From the NCBI GenBank assembly GCA_030549175.1, contig JAUKUA010000001.1, positions 62,001-126,000 of the forward strand: DNA of 64,000 bases, written 5' to 3'. The notes beneath the pieces were generated by a model. That model saw only the letters and a list, made by a program, of their open reading frames with translations. It had not been told where the DNA came from and searched no databases. This document shows, in pieces, positions 19,323 through 29,961 of this stretch (the stretch's first letter is position 1; each line of letters begins with the position of its first letter). The DNA comes from Lasiosphaeris hirsuta (taxonomy: Eukaryota; Ascomycota; Sordariomycetes; Sordariales; Lasiosphaeriaceae). Made by a program: the position numbers and the translations under genes.

Positions 19323-20128
19323 TCAAAGAGCAGGATTGAAATGCGGCGTAGCTTCTCCCATCCTGCGGTTCACATCCCCGCTGTATGCCGTAAACCTCTC
19401 GTCGACGGCCTGAGAGCTCAACCTCGAGTCCGACTGCCGGAGCACCAAAATGCTAATGACCCAGCCAAAGATCTCGAGACCGAGCTGGCAGATGGCGAAT
19501 GCCCACGACGCATACTGTTCACCGGCAGGTTAGCCCAGAGGTCAAACAAGCAGGACGACAAAAGGGGGGGGGAGGGGGGGGGATTCACCTGGGAGTTGCA
19601 GTTGGACTCGGCCTGGATGCCGTGCACGACGGCGGCCTGCTCGGTGCAGGTGTAGCTCCACAGGTCGGCGTTTTGGCCCGAGTTGTTGCCAAAGTCGAAG
19701 CTGGTCTTGCTGATGACGGCCGAGATGGCGTAGCTGACCGTCTTGGCCGAGGCGACGGCGTAGTGGGCGGCACCGCCGACGCGGACGGCCCAGGGCGCGA
19801 GCTTGCTGCGCGGGCGCAGGTAGGCGATGATCATGCAGATGTCGAAAACGAGGGCGGCCACGGCGACGCTGAAGAGCAGGATGGTGGGCACCACGTCGGG
19901 CACGACGGGCCACGCCCCCGGAACGGCCTTGGTGTTTTGGTACGTCCAGTACACCCGACCCTGGAAGACGGCGATGGCGATGGACAGGAGTGCCGACAGC
20001 GTGCTCTGGATGATGCGGAGCACTTTGATGCGCTTGTCGCGGCGGGCGTACTTGGCCTCGTCGAATCCGTCGCGGGCGTCGTCGGGCGCAGGCTTGACCG
20101 CCGCGTAGGTGCTCTTGCTTTCGCTCAT
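19323..20128 (-). CDS. four-TM integral membrane protein
   Basis: Two exons: 20128-19589 (180 codons, MSESKSTYAAV ... ESNCNSQ) and 19514-19323 (YASWAFAICQ ... PHFNPAL, stop TGA). The intron 19588-19515 is 74 bp with donor GTGAAT and acceptor AACAG and contains two long C runs in the sense strand. The frame is continuous across the join, giving 243 residues. Four hydrophobic segments lie at about 39-62, 74-105, 115-140 and 183-207, with a hydrophilic 35-residue cytosolic start and a 40-residue end. This topology matches MARVEL-like and related fungal membrane proteins of unknown role. A loop of about 40 residues with two Cys precedes TM4. Confidence 0.8.
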
Positions 20129-20686
20129 GGTCCAGAGTGTCTGGGTGAAGTGCCGAGTGTCTAGAGGGGGGGGGGAAGTGTGACGGTGTTGGGAGCGAGG
20201 GGAGACCCAAGGCTCCGGCTAGCCGACCTCTTTATCGTCCATGGAATCCCCAACCAACCTACTTGGGCTCGCTGCGAAACGGCATACTCCGCAGAAAATG
20301 CCACCGGCTCGATGCATGCGTCTCCGATGCGCAGCCGGACGACTGCTGGCCGACGCCACATTGCGAGACGGGCCAGCTGAATCTGCAGCCAAAGCTTGTC
20401 TTGACCACTTAGACGGGGACACCAGTTGGTGAAACCAACCACGACCCCGTCCACACGGCGCTCGGGACCTCCAAGAGGGCTAGTCCCCTCATGCAGCAAA
20501 ACGGTCGAGGCATCTGCAGGCCTTCGGGCGCGGCACTTGGGAGGAGTGATAGGTTGAGGATGACAACGCCTACGTGAAGTCCCAGAAGCGCAAGCATGTC
20601 TGCCTAGCCCTGCACCCAATATCTCTAGAAATTCATGATTACTCGCCAAACTCGACATGTCCAAAAAAACCCCCCCGACTAAGCCT
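20129..20686. other. intergenic region between two minus-strand genes
   Basis: Upstream region of the membrane-protein gene and downstream region of the 14-exon gene. A G10 run lies at 20166-20175, close to the membrane-protein start. No other feature. Confidence 0.5.
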
Positions 20687-23600
20687 CTACGAAGGTATCA
20701 ATCCCTGGACCATGCTCTCGAAATCGGGAGGCCTGGGGAGTGCAGGCAAGATCTCGTTGACCCAGCCAATGATCTGCGGCGCCCCGAAACTCAGCTTGCA
20801 GCCAGTCGAAGTGCTGGCGAAGCGGAAGCTCTGCGACGCTGAGCTGTGATGGAAGTTGCTCGAGACCGACCACGGACCCCAGCCCACGCTCACGCCTCCG
20901 GAATCGGTTGACGAACGGAAGTGGTTGTCAATGTGGGTTGTGTCGCCGCTGAACTGTGAGATGCATAGTCATGTCAGTCATGATTTTGCCTGCCGGGGCC
21001 GGAGGGGGGGGGGGGGGGCTTGGTCGCTCACGCTGATCTCGGTGTCGGCCGCGATGAGAAAAGAGCTCGGGTACGCTGGGAACTCATTGTACTTAGCCAA
21101 CGTCCGGATGGCTCTTCTTCCCTCGTCCGTCTCGGTTCCTTGTTGGTGCATCAACCTTTGCAGCTCCTGGGCGCCTAGACTCAGCCTGTTCCATGACCTG
21201 TTAGCTCTTGCGCTATGTTCTTGGGGCGGGAAGAATTCGGCAGAAAGAGACGTACAAGAATCCGCGAGCAACGTCCAGCTGAGTGTCGGCAAAGAGCTCG
21301 GGGTACAGCCATGCACGGTGGACATTCACCACCAAGGCGGAGCTGGGAACCAGATAACACACGCGGTCAGCCTCCAGTGTTTCGAGAGAGGGGGGGGGGA
21401 AACCTGTAAGTCACAAGTCAACTCACAAAGTCACACTGATATCACAGGCCGCCATGTCTTGCATCATGTCCCTATACCCACAAGTCAGCCCACCCGATCC
21501 CTCGTCTCACCGCAAGCGCGGGCCCCCAAAACATGACATACGATCTAGCCTGGTCATGAGAGTAGCTCCCGCCAGCCGACCACAGCCCCCACCCCACCCC
21601 GCCCCCAACACTCATTCCCCAAGCCGACTGCGTGTTCGTCTTGGTCATGTCCTGACTAGAGATGACACACTTGACCGTCGTCCACGGGTCGGACGTCGGG
21701 ATGGGCTCCCGGGCCGGGTCCCGCTGGACGGCGGGGACATTGGGGTTCGCGCCGTCGGTGGTGCCGTCCGGTTCCACCACCGCCGCCCCCGCCGCCCCCG
21801 CCGCCGGGTCGCCGGCGAACAAAGCATCCACGTTCTCGTCGCCCTGCTGCATCAGGCTGATCCCGGACGCCTGGGGCGGCTTCTCGGTTGTTGTTGCTGC
21901 GTCGGGTGTGGGCTGGGACGGGTCGGGTGCGTTGCTCGCCCCGACGGGAATCGAGAGGTTGTAATTCTCGGCTGCGAGTTTCTTGCCGCGGAGGCCTTTG
22001 AGGCGGGTGAGCTCTTCGTCGATGGTGTGCAGCTTGGCTTCGAGCCAGAGCTCGAGGTTGCTGGTTGAGTCCTCTGTGAGTTGGCGTCAGCACTACTACT
22101 ACTGCTGGTTAGAAATGGGCTTGGGACCCGGGCTCCGTACTGTTTGCCGCGTTCATCTCCGTCGCGGTCTGGTACCGCAAGTACTTGGCCCTGTTTTCTA
22201 GCGCTGCCGCCAGATCCTTGCGTTCCTTGGTCATGTCGTCTCCCTTTTTGTATCCGTAGAACGACAAGACGGCATTCTCGAGCGCCGTCTTGGTATCCGT
22301 CACGTCCTTGCCCCCTTCCTTCTCGGTAGGGGTTGGGTTGGGTGGCAGCAGGGGAAAGTCACCACCGCCCACTTTCTGGGACAAAGATGTCAGTGCCCGA
22401 CCGTACACGCAAATCGCCCGCATTTTGGCAGCAGTCCGGGCCGACTCACGACTTTCATAGCCGAGAGGGAAACATATAACGCGTCAAGTCTGGAAATCTC
22501 CGTGTCGAGTTGGTCGAGCGAGTACGTTCCGTTCTTGTTGAACCAGGCCAGCGCCTTTAGCTTGCACAGGGTTGCCCTGGGGATCACAAGACATTGTCAG
22601 TGTCGGTTCTCCGGCCGAGGCTGCCGAGGAATGACGCACCAGTTTGCTGGGGTGAGCTCAACACGCCAGACTTCATCCGCGCCGTTGGCGTCGACGATGA
22701 TGTCGTTCCGCATAGATTCCTATAACAAGGTGAGATTCAATTCGCTCGATGCTGCAGGAGGCCCAATTTTTTACCTTGCTGTCTTCGATCCGGGCCATGA
22801 TGCTATCCACGTCAACAAGGCCTGCAAGAAATCAGCTTGGTTGACCCTCGTTCAGGAAGGCAGTTCTCGCCCGGCATACCGAAATTCGCCTCAACTGGAT
22901 CGTAGGGCTCGATTAGCATGGGTGTCTGTGGCATTCGTCCCGTCAAGTTCTCTCACCGTTGTACTTGTCACCCAGGGCGACGAAGGACATGTACGCCGCC
23001 TGCACCGCGGATTTGTACTGCACAGCAAGTCAGCGAAAGCCGTGTCTGAGGGCAACGAGTTGCCGCCGGTCCAAAACATACAAAACGAAAGTGCGTCTGA
23101 TTCCAGATCTGGTAGTCTTCCTTCGCCTTGCCAATCTCGGTTGGGTATTTCGACATGGAATCAGCTGGAGCAAACGAGTCAATATGATCCAGCCTCGGAG
23201 AAATTAGGACAATGAGAACAAACCCATGGCTCTCGCCTTTGCCTCGTCCCAGGCATTGGCCGCTTCGGCCCACGCCCGCTGCTTCTCCGTGTAGATCTCC
23301 AGCGGCGTTCTGTTGCCGAACCTCTGGTTCGGCGTGATCAGGTAGGCCATGGCGTTGTCGTAGAGCTTGCTTCCCGGGCTGAGGATCTTGAGGGGGTCGT
23401 CCTCGGCCTCGTTTGCGTCTTGTCCCACGAGGCTGTGGATCGAGGCCTTGAATGGCACGAGCGCATCCAGCGCCCTGGCGTAGCTCCGGGCGACGCTCTT
23501 GCCGGTGGCGCCGACCTACAGCCGTTGTATCAGATTCCATTCGGATGCTGCCGGGGAAAAGAACCCACCATGATGTTTGACAGCGGACACATGCCGTCCA

Positions 23601-23844
23601 CCAGCTTGGCCTCTGCGAGCTGAACGCGCATCGGCGCGTCCACGTATGCCGCGGCATCATAGACGTATGAGCCGCCGTAGTCGTAGTGGTTCAGATCAAT
23701 CACCGTGCCTGGGACGGCGACGGTGAGGTACTGGTCTGGAGAACAAGGGATCGCTTTTTCAATGGCATTCCGGAGGAGCGTGTTGATAATGCCAATGCTC
23801 TCGATGGAGTCTTTTTCCTGCTTGCTTAGAAGCTTATCGGCCAT
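20687..23844 (-). CDS. conserved uncharacterised 770-residue fungal protein, 14 exons
   Basis: I join 14 exons in one frame (2,313 nt): 23844-23569, 23515-23224, 23164-23082, 23017-22957, 22894-22880, 22821-22775, 22719-22640, 22576-22450, 22375-22141, 22073-21542, 21471-21427, 21342-21256, 21197-21032 and 20953-20687. All introns are GT-AG. The start MADKLLSK has a good context (CACCATGG). Residues 1-400 are mostly helical with many charged residues (for example SALYxSLSAM-type and TEISRLDALY stretches). A Pro/Gly/Asp-rich linker lies near 430-530. The C-terminal part has two similar Gly/Trp/Ser blocks, GMSVGGGVGWGLWSAGGSYS (about 557-576) and GGVSVGWGPWSVSSNFHHSS (about 701-720), separated by FSALVVNVHRAWLYPELF and PAYPSSFLIAADTEISF. 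No signal peptide or obvious TM helix. I recall this as a recurrent ascomycete family without a function; alternating Gly-rich strands hint at beta-hairpins, which is inference. Confidence 0.8.
22880..22894 (-). other. 15-nt microexon of the 770-residue gene
   Basis: Bases 22894-22880 (TTGAGGCGAATTTCG) lie between introns 22956-22895 (acceptor ATCCAG) and 22879-22822 (donor GTATGC). Including it restores DKYNVEANFGLVDVDSIMAR in frame. Skipping it also keeps the frame (15 is a multiple of three) but loses VEANF. Confidence 0.6.
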
Positions 23845-24554
23845 GGTGTTTGGAGTTTTGGTTTGTTTGAACCAAACGTCAAACTTCAAACCTGGAAGAG
23901 AAATGATGCAGGTTCGAGGGGGAGGAGATACAGTGCCCGTGTCGCACGTCGCATACCCATCTCGACTGATATGTAGGGCTTGGCCTATTAATCGGGCTGC
24001 GGTATGCCCAGCATGACCGGGCTGGTGATCAATCTCTTGACTCGAGATGCAAATGTGGCCACAGTTACAATGGTGTGGTTTTGCTCATTGTGAGTGTGAT
24101 CCTGACAATTCAACGAGCGCTTTCCGCAGAGGCTCTCCCCATTCGAGCGGCGGAATGGCAACCGTGATTCGCTAGCACCTCTGCTGAAAATATGCAGGGA
24201 AGGGTTGTTTCCATTCCCATAGGTTGGAAATATCCAACACATCACGTAACCCCGTGCTGGATCATATGAGAACTCCCTGCTGCAGGGTTACATCAAAGCT
24301 GCAAACATCATACGTTGACCTTGTTACCAGCCAACCAGCTTGCCAGCATCATTTGCAAAGTGTCGGGAGGGTTGGGGATCTGGCATTTTCAAACACTCAC
24401 GCTAGTGAGCATGCCACTGTGTGAATCCGAGCTTATAACACGAGGTATACTGTCGTTTCTTCTCGTGCGCGGTTGGTCGCGCCTCCGCTTCACCCCAACC
24501 GAGTTCCCAAACATATCATTCTTACCTGTACTCAGCTCAACCTTCACGGTCACC
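23845..24554. promoter_or_regulatory. divergent promoter region between two uncharacterised genes
   Basis: 710 bp separate the starts of the minus-strand 770-residue gene and the plus-strand PD-(D/E)XK-like gene. No gene inside. No clear TATA box. The right part (24440-24550) is CT-rich, as in fungal leaders. Confidence 0.5.
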
Positions 24555-25145
24555 ATGTCGTGGTGGTCACTGGTCAACGACCCGTGCATCCAGTTCATCA
24601 AAAACTGGATCGAGCACAATATCGACAGAGTCGAGTGTGCCTACAACCTCAAAGGGGGGTGGGAGGGCTGGGCGCAGGTGGAGCTCGCGGCGGCGATGCG
24701 AGACCAGTACCAAGCGTATCAGCCCCGCGTCGAGAGAGAGATGGAGATCCAGCCGGCGAGCCACCAGCGATGCGACATAGTCTTCCGCATCGCCCAGCAG
24801 CCGGGGATCCTCAAGAGCGGCTGCAGCTTCATCGAGCTCAAGTGCGAGTCAGTGAGGAACGCGGCTGAGTTCGTCAGGGGGATGGAGGAAGACCGGGATA
24901 AGATCACGGCGGCGCACAGGAGCGCCGGCCGGCTGCTGATCTGGGGCGAGGAAACCGAGTTTTACTCTGTCGGAATCTGTGTCGGCCCCACGGGGAAGGA
25001 GGGCATACGTCGCTTTGTCCAAGAGCCCGCCAACCGTGGGCAGTATAGCTCGGAAACGGTTCCGTTTGCCCGGGGGGAGATTGAGATATGGTACAAGAAG
25101 CTCACTGTGCCGCGTCTGTATCCCGACCGGCTCATCAGACCGTAG
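24555..25145 (+). CDS. PD-(D/E)XK nuclease-like protein, uncharacterised
   Basis: Single exon, 196 residues, start MSWWSLVNDP with CACCATGT context. The order of motifs fits the restriction-endonuclease-like core: an early acidic helix (GWEGWAQVELAAAMRDQY, E at about 41), then RCDIVFRI (Asp at about 74), then a strand with the E-X-K pair CSFIELKCES (E and K at about 94-96), followed by a helix. Later parts (RLLIWGEETEFYSVGICVGP) form the expected core strands. The family of short fungal proteins with VELK/IELK motifs has no experimental function that I know of. No DNA-binding domain or signal peptide. The neighbour transcribed away from it is the 770-residue protein. Assignment to the fold is inference from motifs. 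Confidence 0.55.
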   Translation: MSWWSLVNDPCIQFIKNWIEHNIDRVECAYNLKGGWEGWAQVELAAAMRDQYQAYQPRVEREMEIQPASHQRCDIVFRIAQQPGILKSGCSFIELKCESVRNAAEFVRGMEEDRDKITAAHRSAGRLLIWGEETEFYSVGICVGPTGKEGIRRFVQEPANRGQYSSETVPFARGEIEIWYKKLTVPRLYPDRLIRP

Positions 25146-25424
25146 GTAAAGGGGTTTTATCGTATAAGATATCTATGGGATGGATGAGAACTGCCTCTGC
25201 CGGTCGACCGATCTTGAACAAAGTAGCTGGGTAGGTAATGACAATATTGAACCATGTCAGCCACGCCCCAAGTGAAGAAGGGAATATTCCAGTAGTAGTA
25301 TGTAACCGAAAGAAGAAGAAAAAAAGAAAAAAAGAAAGACTTTGGTTTCCCACGCCACAACCGATGTTGTTGAGGAGACTCGAGGACGGGATCAACACGT
25401 ACCTGTGCAAAGTTCGTTGGAACA

Positions 25425-25783
25425 ATGAGCTCCACGGCAGATGAAGCGGTTCGGCCAACATACCAAATGAAACGCTTTGTCAAGCGACTCCCAAAGCTTG
25501 TCACCAAGAAGATGCGGAGCAAAGAGGAGCAGCTCAGAAGAGCCAAGGAGCGGGATGAAGATGCTAAAGGTAAGTATCCCACACACACTGAGCGGCCGTT
25601 ATTCACGGTGGATACTAATTGATGCCAGGGCGACTGTCAGCTCTCGACTCCAAGCAAAATCACAAACACTCTCGTCAACCGTCTCAAATCGTTCGCACCG
25701 GCAGAACACAAACATGTGCAGAAGATGGTAGGCGTATGAGTCATGATCTCCGGGGAACGGTGTCGCGCACTCGACGGTTATGA
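25425..25783 (+). CDS. small basic protein, uncharacterised
   Basis: Exon 1 25425-25569, intron 25570-25628 (GTAAGT donor, GATGCCAG acceptor, TACTAAT branch), exon 2 25629-25783. The product has about 99 residues: MSSTADEAVRPTYQMKRFVK, then a Lys/Arg/Glu-rich helical stretch (KKMRSKEEQLRRAKERDEDA), then a polar, His/Gln/Ser-rich end. The intron signals are very good, but no family is recognised, and a second donor (GTAGGC at 25730) could continue the gene further. Confidence 0.4.
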
Positions 25784-27038
25784 TAAAAATAGTCACTTGT
25801 ATATTATCTACTTTAATAGCTTATATTTATCTTCCTAAGCCATCGTCGGTGGCCTGCAAATGCTAGTCAATGAGCTGATGGACGGCATGAATGTAGGTTT
25901 CTATACCCCTATGCTGGATTTATCAGCTCACATGGAGTAGTGACGTACGGTGTTGGGATGCATCATTGCGGTGACACGGATTCAATTGAGAGGTGGGATG
26001 CGGAAGTTGGAGGACAGGGATGTCAGTTTATGATGCAAATTCCTTCATTTCTTGGACTTGGACCGAATCAGCTAACAAGGGTGTGTTGCAGCAAGTCGAC
26101 GGTTTTTGTCTTGCGGCAACGTGGGTTATGTCCCACAGCATCCAGCTCCTGTGACCACAGTGAGGCGTGTTGGTGGATCAGTGCTGACCAAAGGAATCGT
26201 GATAGTCAACGGACCGGCAGTCAACGGAAGCTTGGCGGCATCCCGGCACGCCGTGGGTCGAGTCTCAAATAGCCGAGCTCATCCGTCAGAACCCAGAAGA
26301 GGGCAATTGGTTCGAGCGCTTGGATAACTTCCGCTTGTTTGGCTTTTGGCTGGAGAATCATGAGAGATATGACACAGTGCCACCAATGCCGAGCATCTAT
26401 GTCATAGCTGAGGAAACCATTCTGGTCAAGTTGTCAAGCTGGGCCGACGCAGGAAGATACTACCTACGTACCTGGCCATGGGAGGCTTTAGGAACCCGTC
26501 GAGCCGCCTAGGTAACGAGGCCCAAATAGTTCAAGGTAGTCCGAAAACAGAAATTTGGCAAAGCGACTACGCGGACGAGGCACCCAGCCGATGGGGCCAA
26601 TGCGGACGAACTTTGCCTCGATTGGCAGAGGCTCGTCGTCAGTAGGTTTTTGTTTCGGCGCCATGGTTATAAGTTAGAACCTGTAACAGGTTAGGGATCG
26701 GTCTCTCATATGCACGCATGGGCTATTACCCGATCGCTCTGTGAGAATTACTGCGGTCTGGTAAAGTCTCTAGACGTCAAACCGTAAAAGGCTGAATTAT
26801 TCTCCCTTGACAAGATTTGAACCTCTGATCATGGGGCCCCTCTGATCATGACGTGCTGACTAAGCTCTCCATTTTAGGGCTGAGCTCAGCCAAAAATATA
26901 GTTTTTGAGTTTGGTTTTTGTTGGGTGGTTCTTTCCATCCGCGTCGACGTTTTAACGGACACGAACATAAACGAAAAAGCGTCTCGACTTCTCGACCCAG
27001 AGTGCCAATGGAATAAACAGGGAAGCCGCGACAGCACC
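25784..27038. other. spacer with a possible gene relic
   Basis: No firm gene. Around 26250-26511 on the plus strand one frame reads TPWVESQIAELIRQNPEEGN and NFRLFGFWLENHERYDTVPP and is protein-like, but it has no start, no upstream continuation in frame, and no known domain. A 12-bp direct repeat CCTCTGATCATG occurs at 26822-26833 and 26839-26850, next to a degenerate tRNA-like GATTTGAACC. Confidence 0.35.
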
Positions 27039-28460
27039 ATGAAAGCATCAGATAAAAAGCGCATTGATGCGCTGGTGGAATGGGCCCGGCAGAACGGTGC
27101 GGAGCTGCACCCCCTGATTGAGGTATACCACGACGACGTGACCAAGTTATCGCTTCGCGTCAAGCCTTCGGCAACCTATGTCCTCGACCCGGGCTTTGTC
27201 GCCGTCACCTGCCCCCTCCCCACCACCATCTCCTACCTGAATGCCCTCATCGACGGCCCCATCACCCTCGACCTGCTCCCGTCCACGCACGACCCCGACG
27301 CTGCCGCCTTCCCGCCTCGCTTCATGGCCTCAATCCCCCCTCACGTCATTGGCCGCTTCTTCCTCATCAGCGAGTACCTCAAGGGGGCCGACTCGTTTTG
27401 GGCACCGTACATCGCCTCCCTGCCCCAGCCCGAGCACTTCAGCTCCTGGACCCCCCCGCCTTTCTGGCCCGAGGACGACCTGGACTTCCTCGAGGGCACC
27501 AACGCCTACGTCGCCATCGGCGACATCCAGGCCGGCGTCAAGCGGGAGTTCAAGCAGGCGAGGAAGCTCCTCAAGGAGGACAGCTTCCCCAACTGGCAGG
27601 ACTACACCCGCCTGCTGTACAACTGGGCCTTTTCCATCTTCGCCAGCCGCAGCTTCCGCCCCTCTCTCATGGTCTCGCCATCCGCCCAAGAGCAGGCGCT
27701 CAGGATCTTGCCGCCAGGGTGCGGGATTGACGACTTTTCCATCCTCCAGCCTCTCTTCGACATTGGGAACCACTCCATGACTTCAAAGTACTCGTGGAAG
27801 ACCGACGCAGACCCTGCCCGCCCCAGCTGCCAGCTCGTCTGCGAGGACGCCTACCGCCCTGGCGACCAGGTCTTCAACAACTACGGCAGGAAGACCAACA
27901 GCGAGCTGCTCCTGTCCTATAGCTTTATCCTCCCAGAGACCGACGGCCTTCACAACGACTACGTCCACATGAGGAAGCGAGAGCAAGACGTCGCGGGTTC
28001 GTCCCCGCCCGACAAGCCCACCGACTTCTTAATCTCCCTCCGGCCCTTTGACCACCCGAGCTCCTTGCTGGCCAGGTTGAGGCCAGGCATGCAGAGCCCG
28101 TCTCAGCTGCACCGCCTTCCTCTGTTCGCGCATTTTGAGCCATCATTGATCTGGGACCTCGCAGGGGCGCTGTCCACCCCGGAGGAAGAGCGGGCTCTGG
28201 GTTTGCCCATTGCGCATGCGCCAACCGGGTCTATCGGGTTGGCAGACATCCACCCCGGTCTCGGTGAGCTGGTTGAGCGCATCAAGGTGGTGCTGTCGGC
28301 CAAGCTGCGACACGACTATCAGCAGCTTGAGGAGACCGACATCGTCGAGGACGACGGGACGGCGGCCCAACCGAGGAATGGGAACCAACAACTCGCGCTG
28401 GAATACCGGGGACAATGCAAAAAGGTTCTCCTCGCCGCGATGCAGGCCTTGGACCGCTGA
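27039..28460 (+). CDS. SET-domain protein, SETD3/RKM/Rubisco-LSMT-like
   Basis: Single exon of 473 residues, starting at MKASDKKRID (CACCATGA context); an upstream in-frame ATG at 26853 would add 62 residues of poor quality. Early block KRIDALVEWARQNGAELHPL is the usual start of this group. The split SET domain carries the NHS motif in PLFDIGNHSMTSKYSW (about residues 238-250) and QVFNNYGRKTNSELLLSYSF (about 276-295), the substrate-pocket tyrosine region. A C-terminal helical substrate-binding-like domain follows (HPSSLLARLRPGMQ ... ALEYRGQCKKVLLAAMQAL). Such enzymes methylate lysine (ribosomal or translation proteins in yeast) or histidine (SETD3). The substrate here cannot be told. Key residues look intact. 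Confidence 0.9.
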   Translation: MKASDKKRIDALVEWARQNGAELHPLIEVYHDDVTKLSLRVKPSATYVLDPGFVAVTCPLPTTISYLNALIDGPITLDLLPSTHDPDAAAFPPRFMASIPPHVIGRFFLISEYLKGADSFWAPYIASLPQPEHFSSWTPPPFWPEDDLDFLEGTNAYVAIGDIQAGVKREFKQARKLLKEDSFPNWQDYTRLLYNWAFSIFASRSFRPSLMVSPSAQEQALRILPPGCGIDDFSILQPLFDIGNHSMTSKYSWKTDADPARPSCQLVCEDAYRPGDQVFNNYGRKTNSELLLSYSFILPETDGLHNDYVHMRKREQDVAGSSPPDKPTDFLISLRPFDHPSSLLARLRPGMQSPSQLHRLPLFAHFEPSLIWDLAGALSTPEEERALGLPIAHAPTGSIGLADIHPGLGELVERIKVVLSAKLRHDYQQLEETDIVEDDGTAAQPRNGNQQLALEYRGQCKKVLLAAMQALDR

Positions 28461-29077
28461 TTGCGGCCCGAGACCGGGGTCGTCGATGCCATGACTTCCC
28501 TCGCCGTCGACGAGCGCGTAACCAAGACCCGCACGACAATGGCACCTCCCCATAATATATGCACTTGGCAGTATTCCACGTTGTGTTGCGTTGGCTGGCC
28601 CTTCCCCTCTATTCTCGCCAATTGCTGATGGGAAATTGGCCTTGCCCCTCCTGTCCCCCCCTCATCAGCCAAAACGTAACGTTATCAACAGCCACCATGC
28701 AGTACCCGCACGAGATGGGTAGGGTACAAAGCGGGCGCGAGGGCGGCAACCCCTGCGCGGATGCGGGATGTCACAGCTTTGGCGGGGGGTGGGCGTGCTT
28801 TCGCGCTTCCAGACTATTGGGAAAAGAAAGCCTGATGGCGTCAACCCTGCAGCACGCGTCGCAGGATACTGCGTAGAAGCCCCGCGAAAAACGTCGGGCA
28901 GCCAAATAAGAATCCCACTGTCCTGTCTTTACGATCCCACCACCTTGACGAGCTTTGTATTCTCCCTCTCCCCCGCCCACCACCGTGAAACCCAATTTCC
29001 AATCTACGTCCGACCTAACCCCACCAAGCATCCCCAACAGCCCCTCCGTCCCCCCCCCCCCAAACCCCGACCTAAAC
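28461..29077. promoter_or_regulatory. intergenic region upstream of the methyltransferase
   Basis: 617 bp between two co-directional genes. No gene. The last 120 bp are C-rich (leader-like CCACC, CCCC runs) with no clear TATA box. Confidence 0.5.
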
Positions 29078-29770
29078 ATGGCGACCGAACCCGCCGCCAC
29101 CCCAGCCACCCTCTCCACCGAAGCCGTCTTCGACCTCGTCGGCCCCGCCTACGAGGACGCCTTCGCGGGGCTGCCGACCCAGGCGGCCTCGATCCGGTGG
29201 ATTCTGTCGCAGCTCTCGGCCGCGGGCGTGGCGCGCGCCAAGACGGTCGACATCGGCTGCGGCACCGGCAAGCCCGTGTGCTCGGAGCTCGCGGCGGCCG
29301 GCCACGACGTGCTAGGCATCGACATCTCGGGGGCCATGGTGGACGCGGCGCGGGCGCGGGTGCCGGCCGCGCGCTTCGACAAGGTCGACATCCGCGACTT
29401 CCGCCCCGGCGCCGCCACGTACGACGTCGCCACGGCCTACTTTAGCCTGATTGCCGGCGTGACGCAGGACGAGATCCGCGCCGTGCTGGCCCAGGTCTTT
29501 GGCTTCCTCAAGCCCGGCGGCCTGTTTGTCTGGTCGACGGTCCCGCTCGACGCCGAGCGGGCCGACATCCGCTGGATGGGCAAGCCCGTCACCGTCAGCA
29601 GCCTGGCGCCCGAGCCCGCCGTCGCTGCCGTCCGCGCCGCCGGCTTCGTCATCGAGCACGAGGCCGTCACCACCTTCACGCCAAAGGGCGCCGAGGCCGG
29701 CATCTGCCAGCCCGAGGACGTCTGGGAGGAGACGCACCTGTTTGTGTATGCCAGGAAGCCCGTGCTTTGA
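29078..29770 (+). CDS. class I SAM-dependent methyltransferase
   Basis: Single exon, 230 residues, start MATEPAATPATL (AACATGG context). Motif I is TVDIGCGTGKP (about 56-66), followed by motif II-type GHDVLGIDISGAMVDAAR (75-92), the DIRDF region and the post-SAM motif GFLKPGGLFVWSTVP. It is a small free-standing methyltransferase of the ubiE/LaeA-like fold without an extra domain. No signal peptide. Substrate unknown. It follows the SET gene on the same strand but is 617 bp away, so it is probably transcribed on its own. Confidence 0.85.
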   Translation: MATEPAATPATLSTEAVFDLVGPAYEDAFAGLPTQAASIRWILSQLSAAGVARAKTVDIGCGTGKPVCSELAAAGHDVLGIDISGAMVDAARARVPAARFDKVDIRDFRPGAATYDVATAYFSLIAGVTQDEIRAVLAQVFGFLKPGGLFVWSTVPLDAERADIRWMGKPVTVSSLAPEPAVAAVRAAGFVIEHEAVTTFTPKGAEAGICQPEDVWEETHLFVYARKPVL

Positions 29771-29961
29771 GGGGCGGTGGGAGGGTTTCGGATTTCGAGC
29801 TGTCAGCGCTCGGCAATCGTGGCTGTCATTGATGTTGATATATATTTATATATACACTTCCTATATACGCAGGTGGTTGGTTGGAGCACACTCTATTCCC
29901 TGTTCACCCCTGATTTACATCCCACACGACCTCTTCGCCCAGGGGGCAGACACCGGCTCGT

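Noticed and set aside
19499..20210. Frames of 221 and 222 codons over the membrane-protein gene
   Set aside because: Asp/Gly/Val-rich or Arg/Pro/His-rich antisense or shifted readings of the spliced four-TM gene.
26700..26880. tRNA-like GATTTGAACC box on the minus strand
   Set aside because: No T stem or acceptor stem pairs around it; not a tRNA.
27241..27780. 179-codon Ser/Pro/Thr-rich frame
   Set aside because: Shifted reading within the SET-domain gene.
28768..29445. 225-codon frame ending in an Arg/Gly-rich run
   Set aside because: Shifted reading of the methyltransferase gene.
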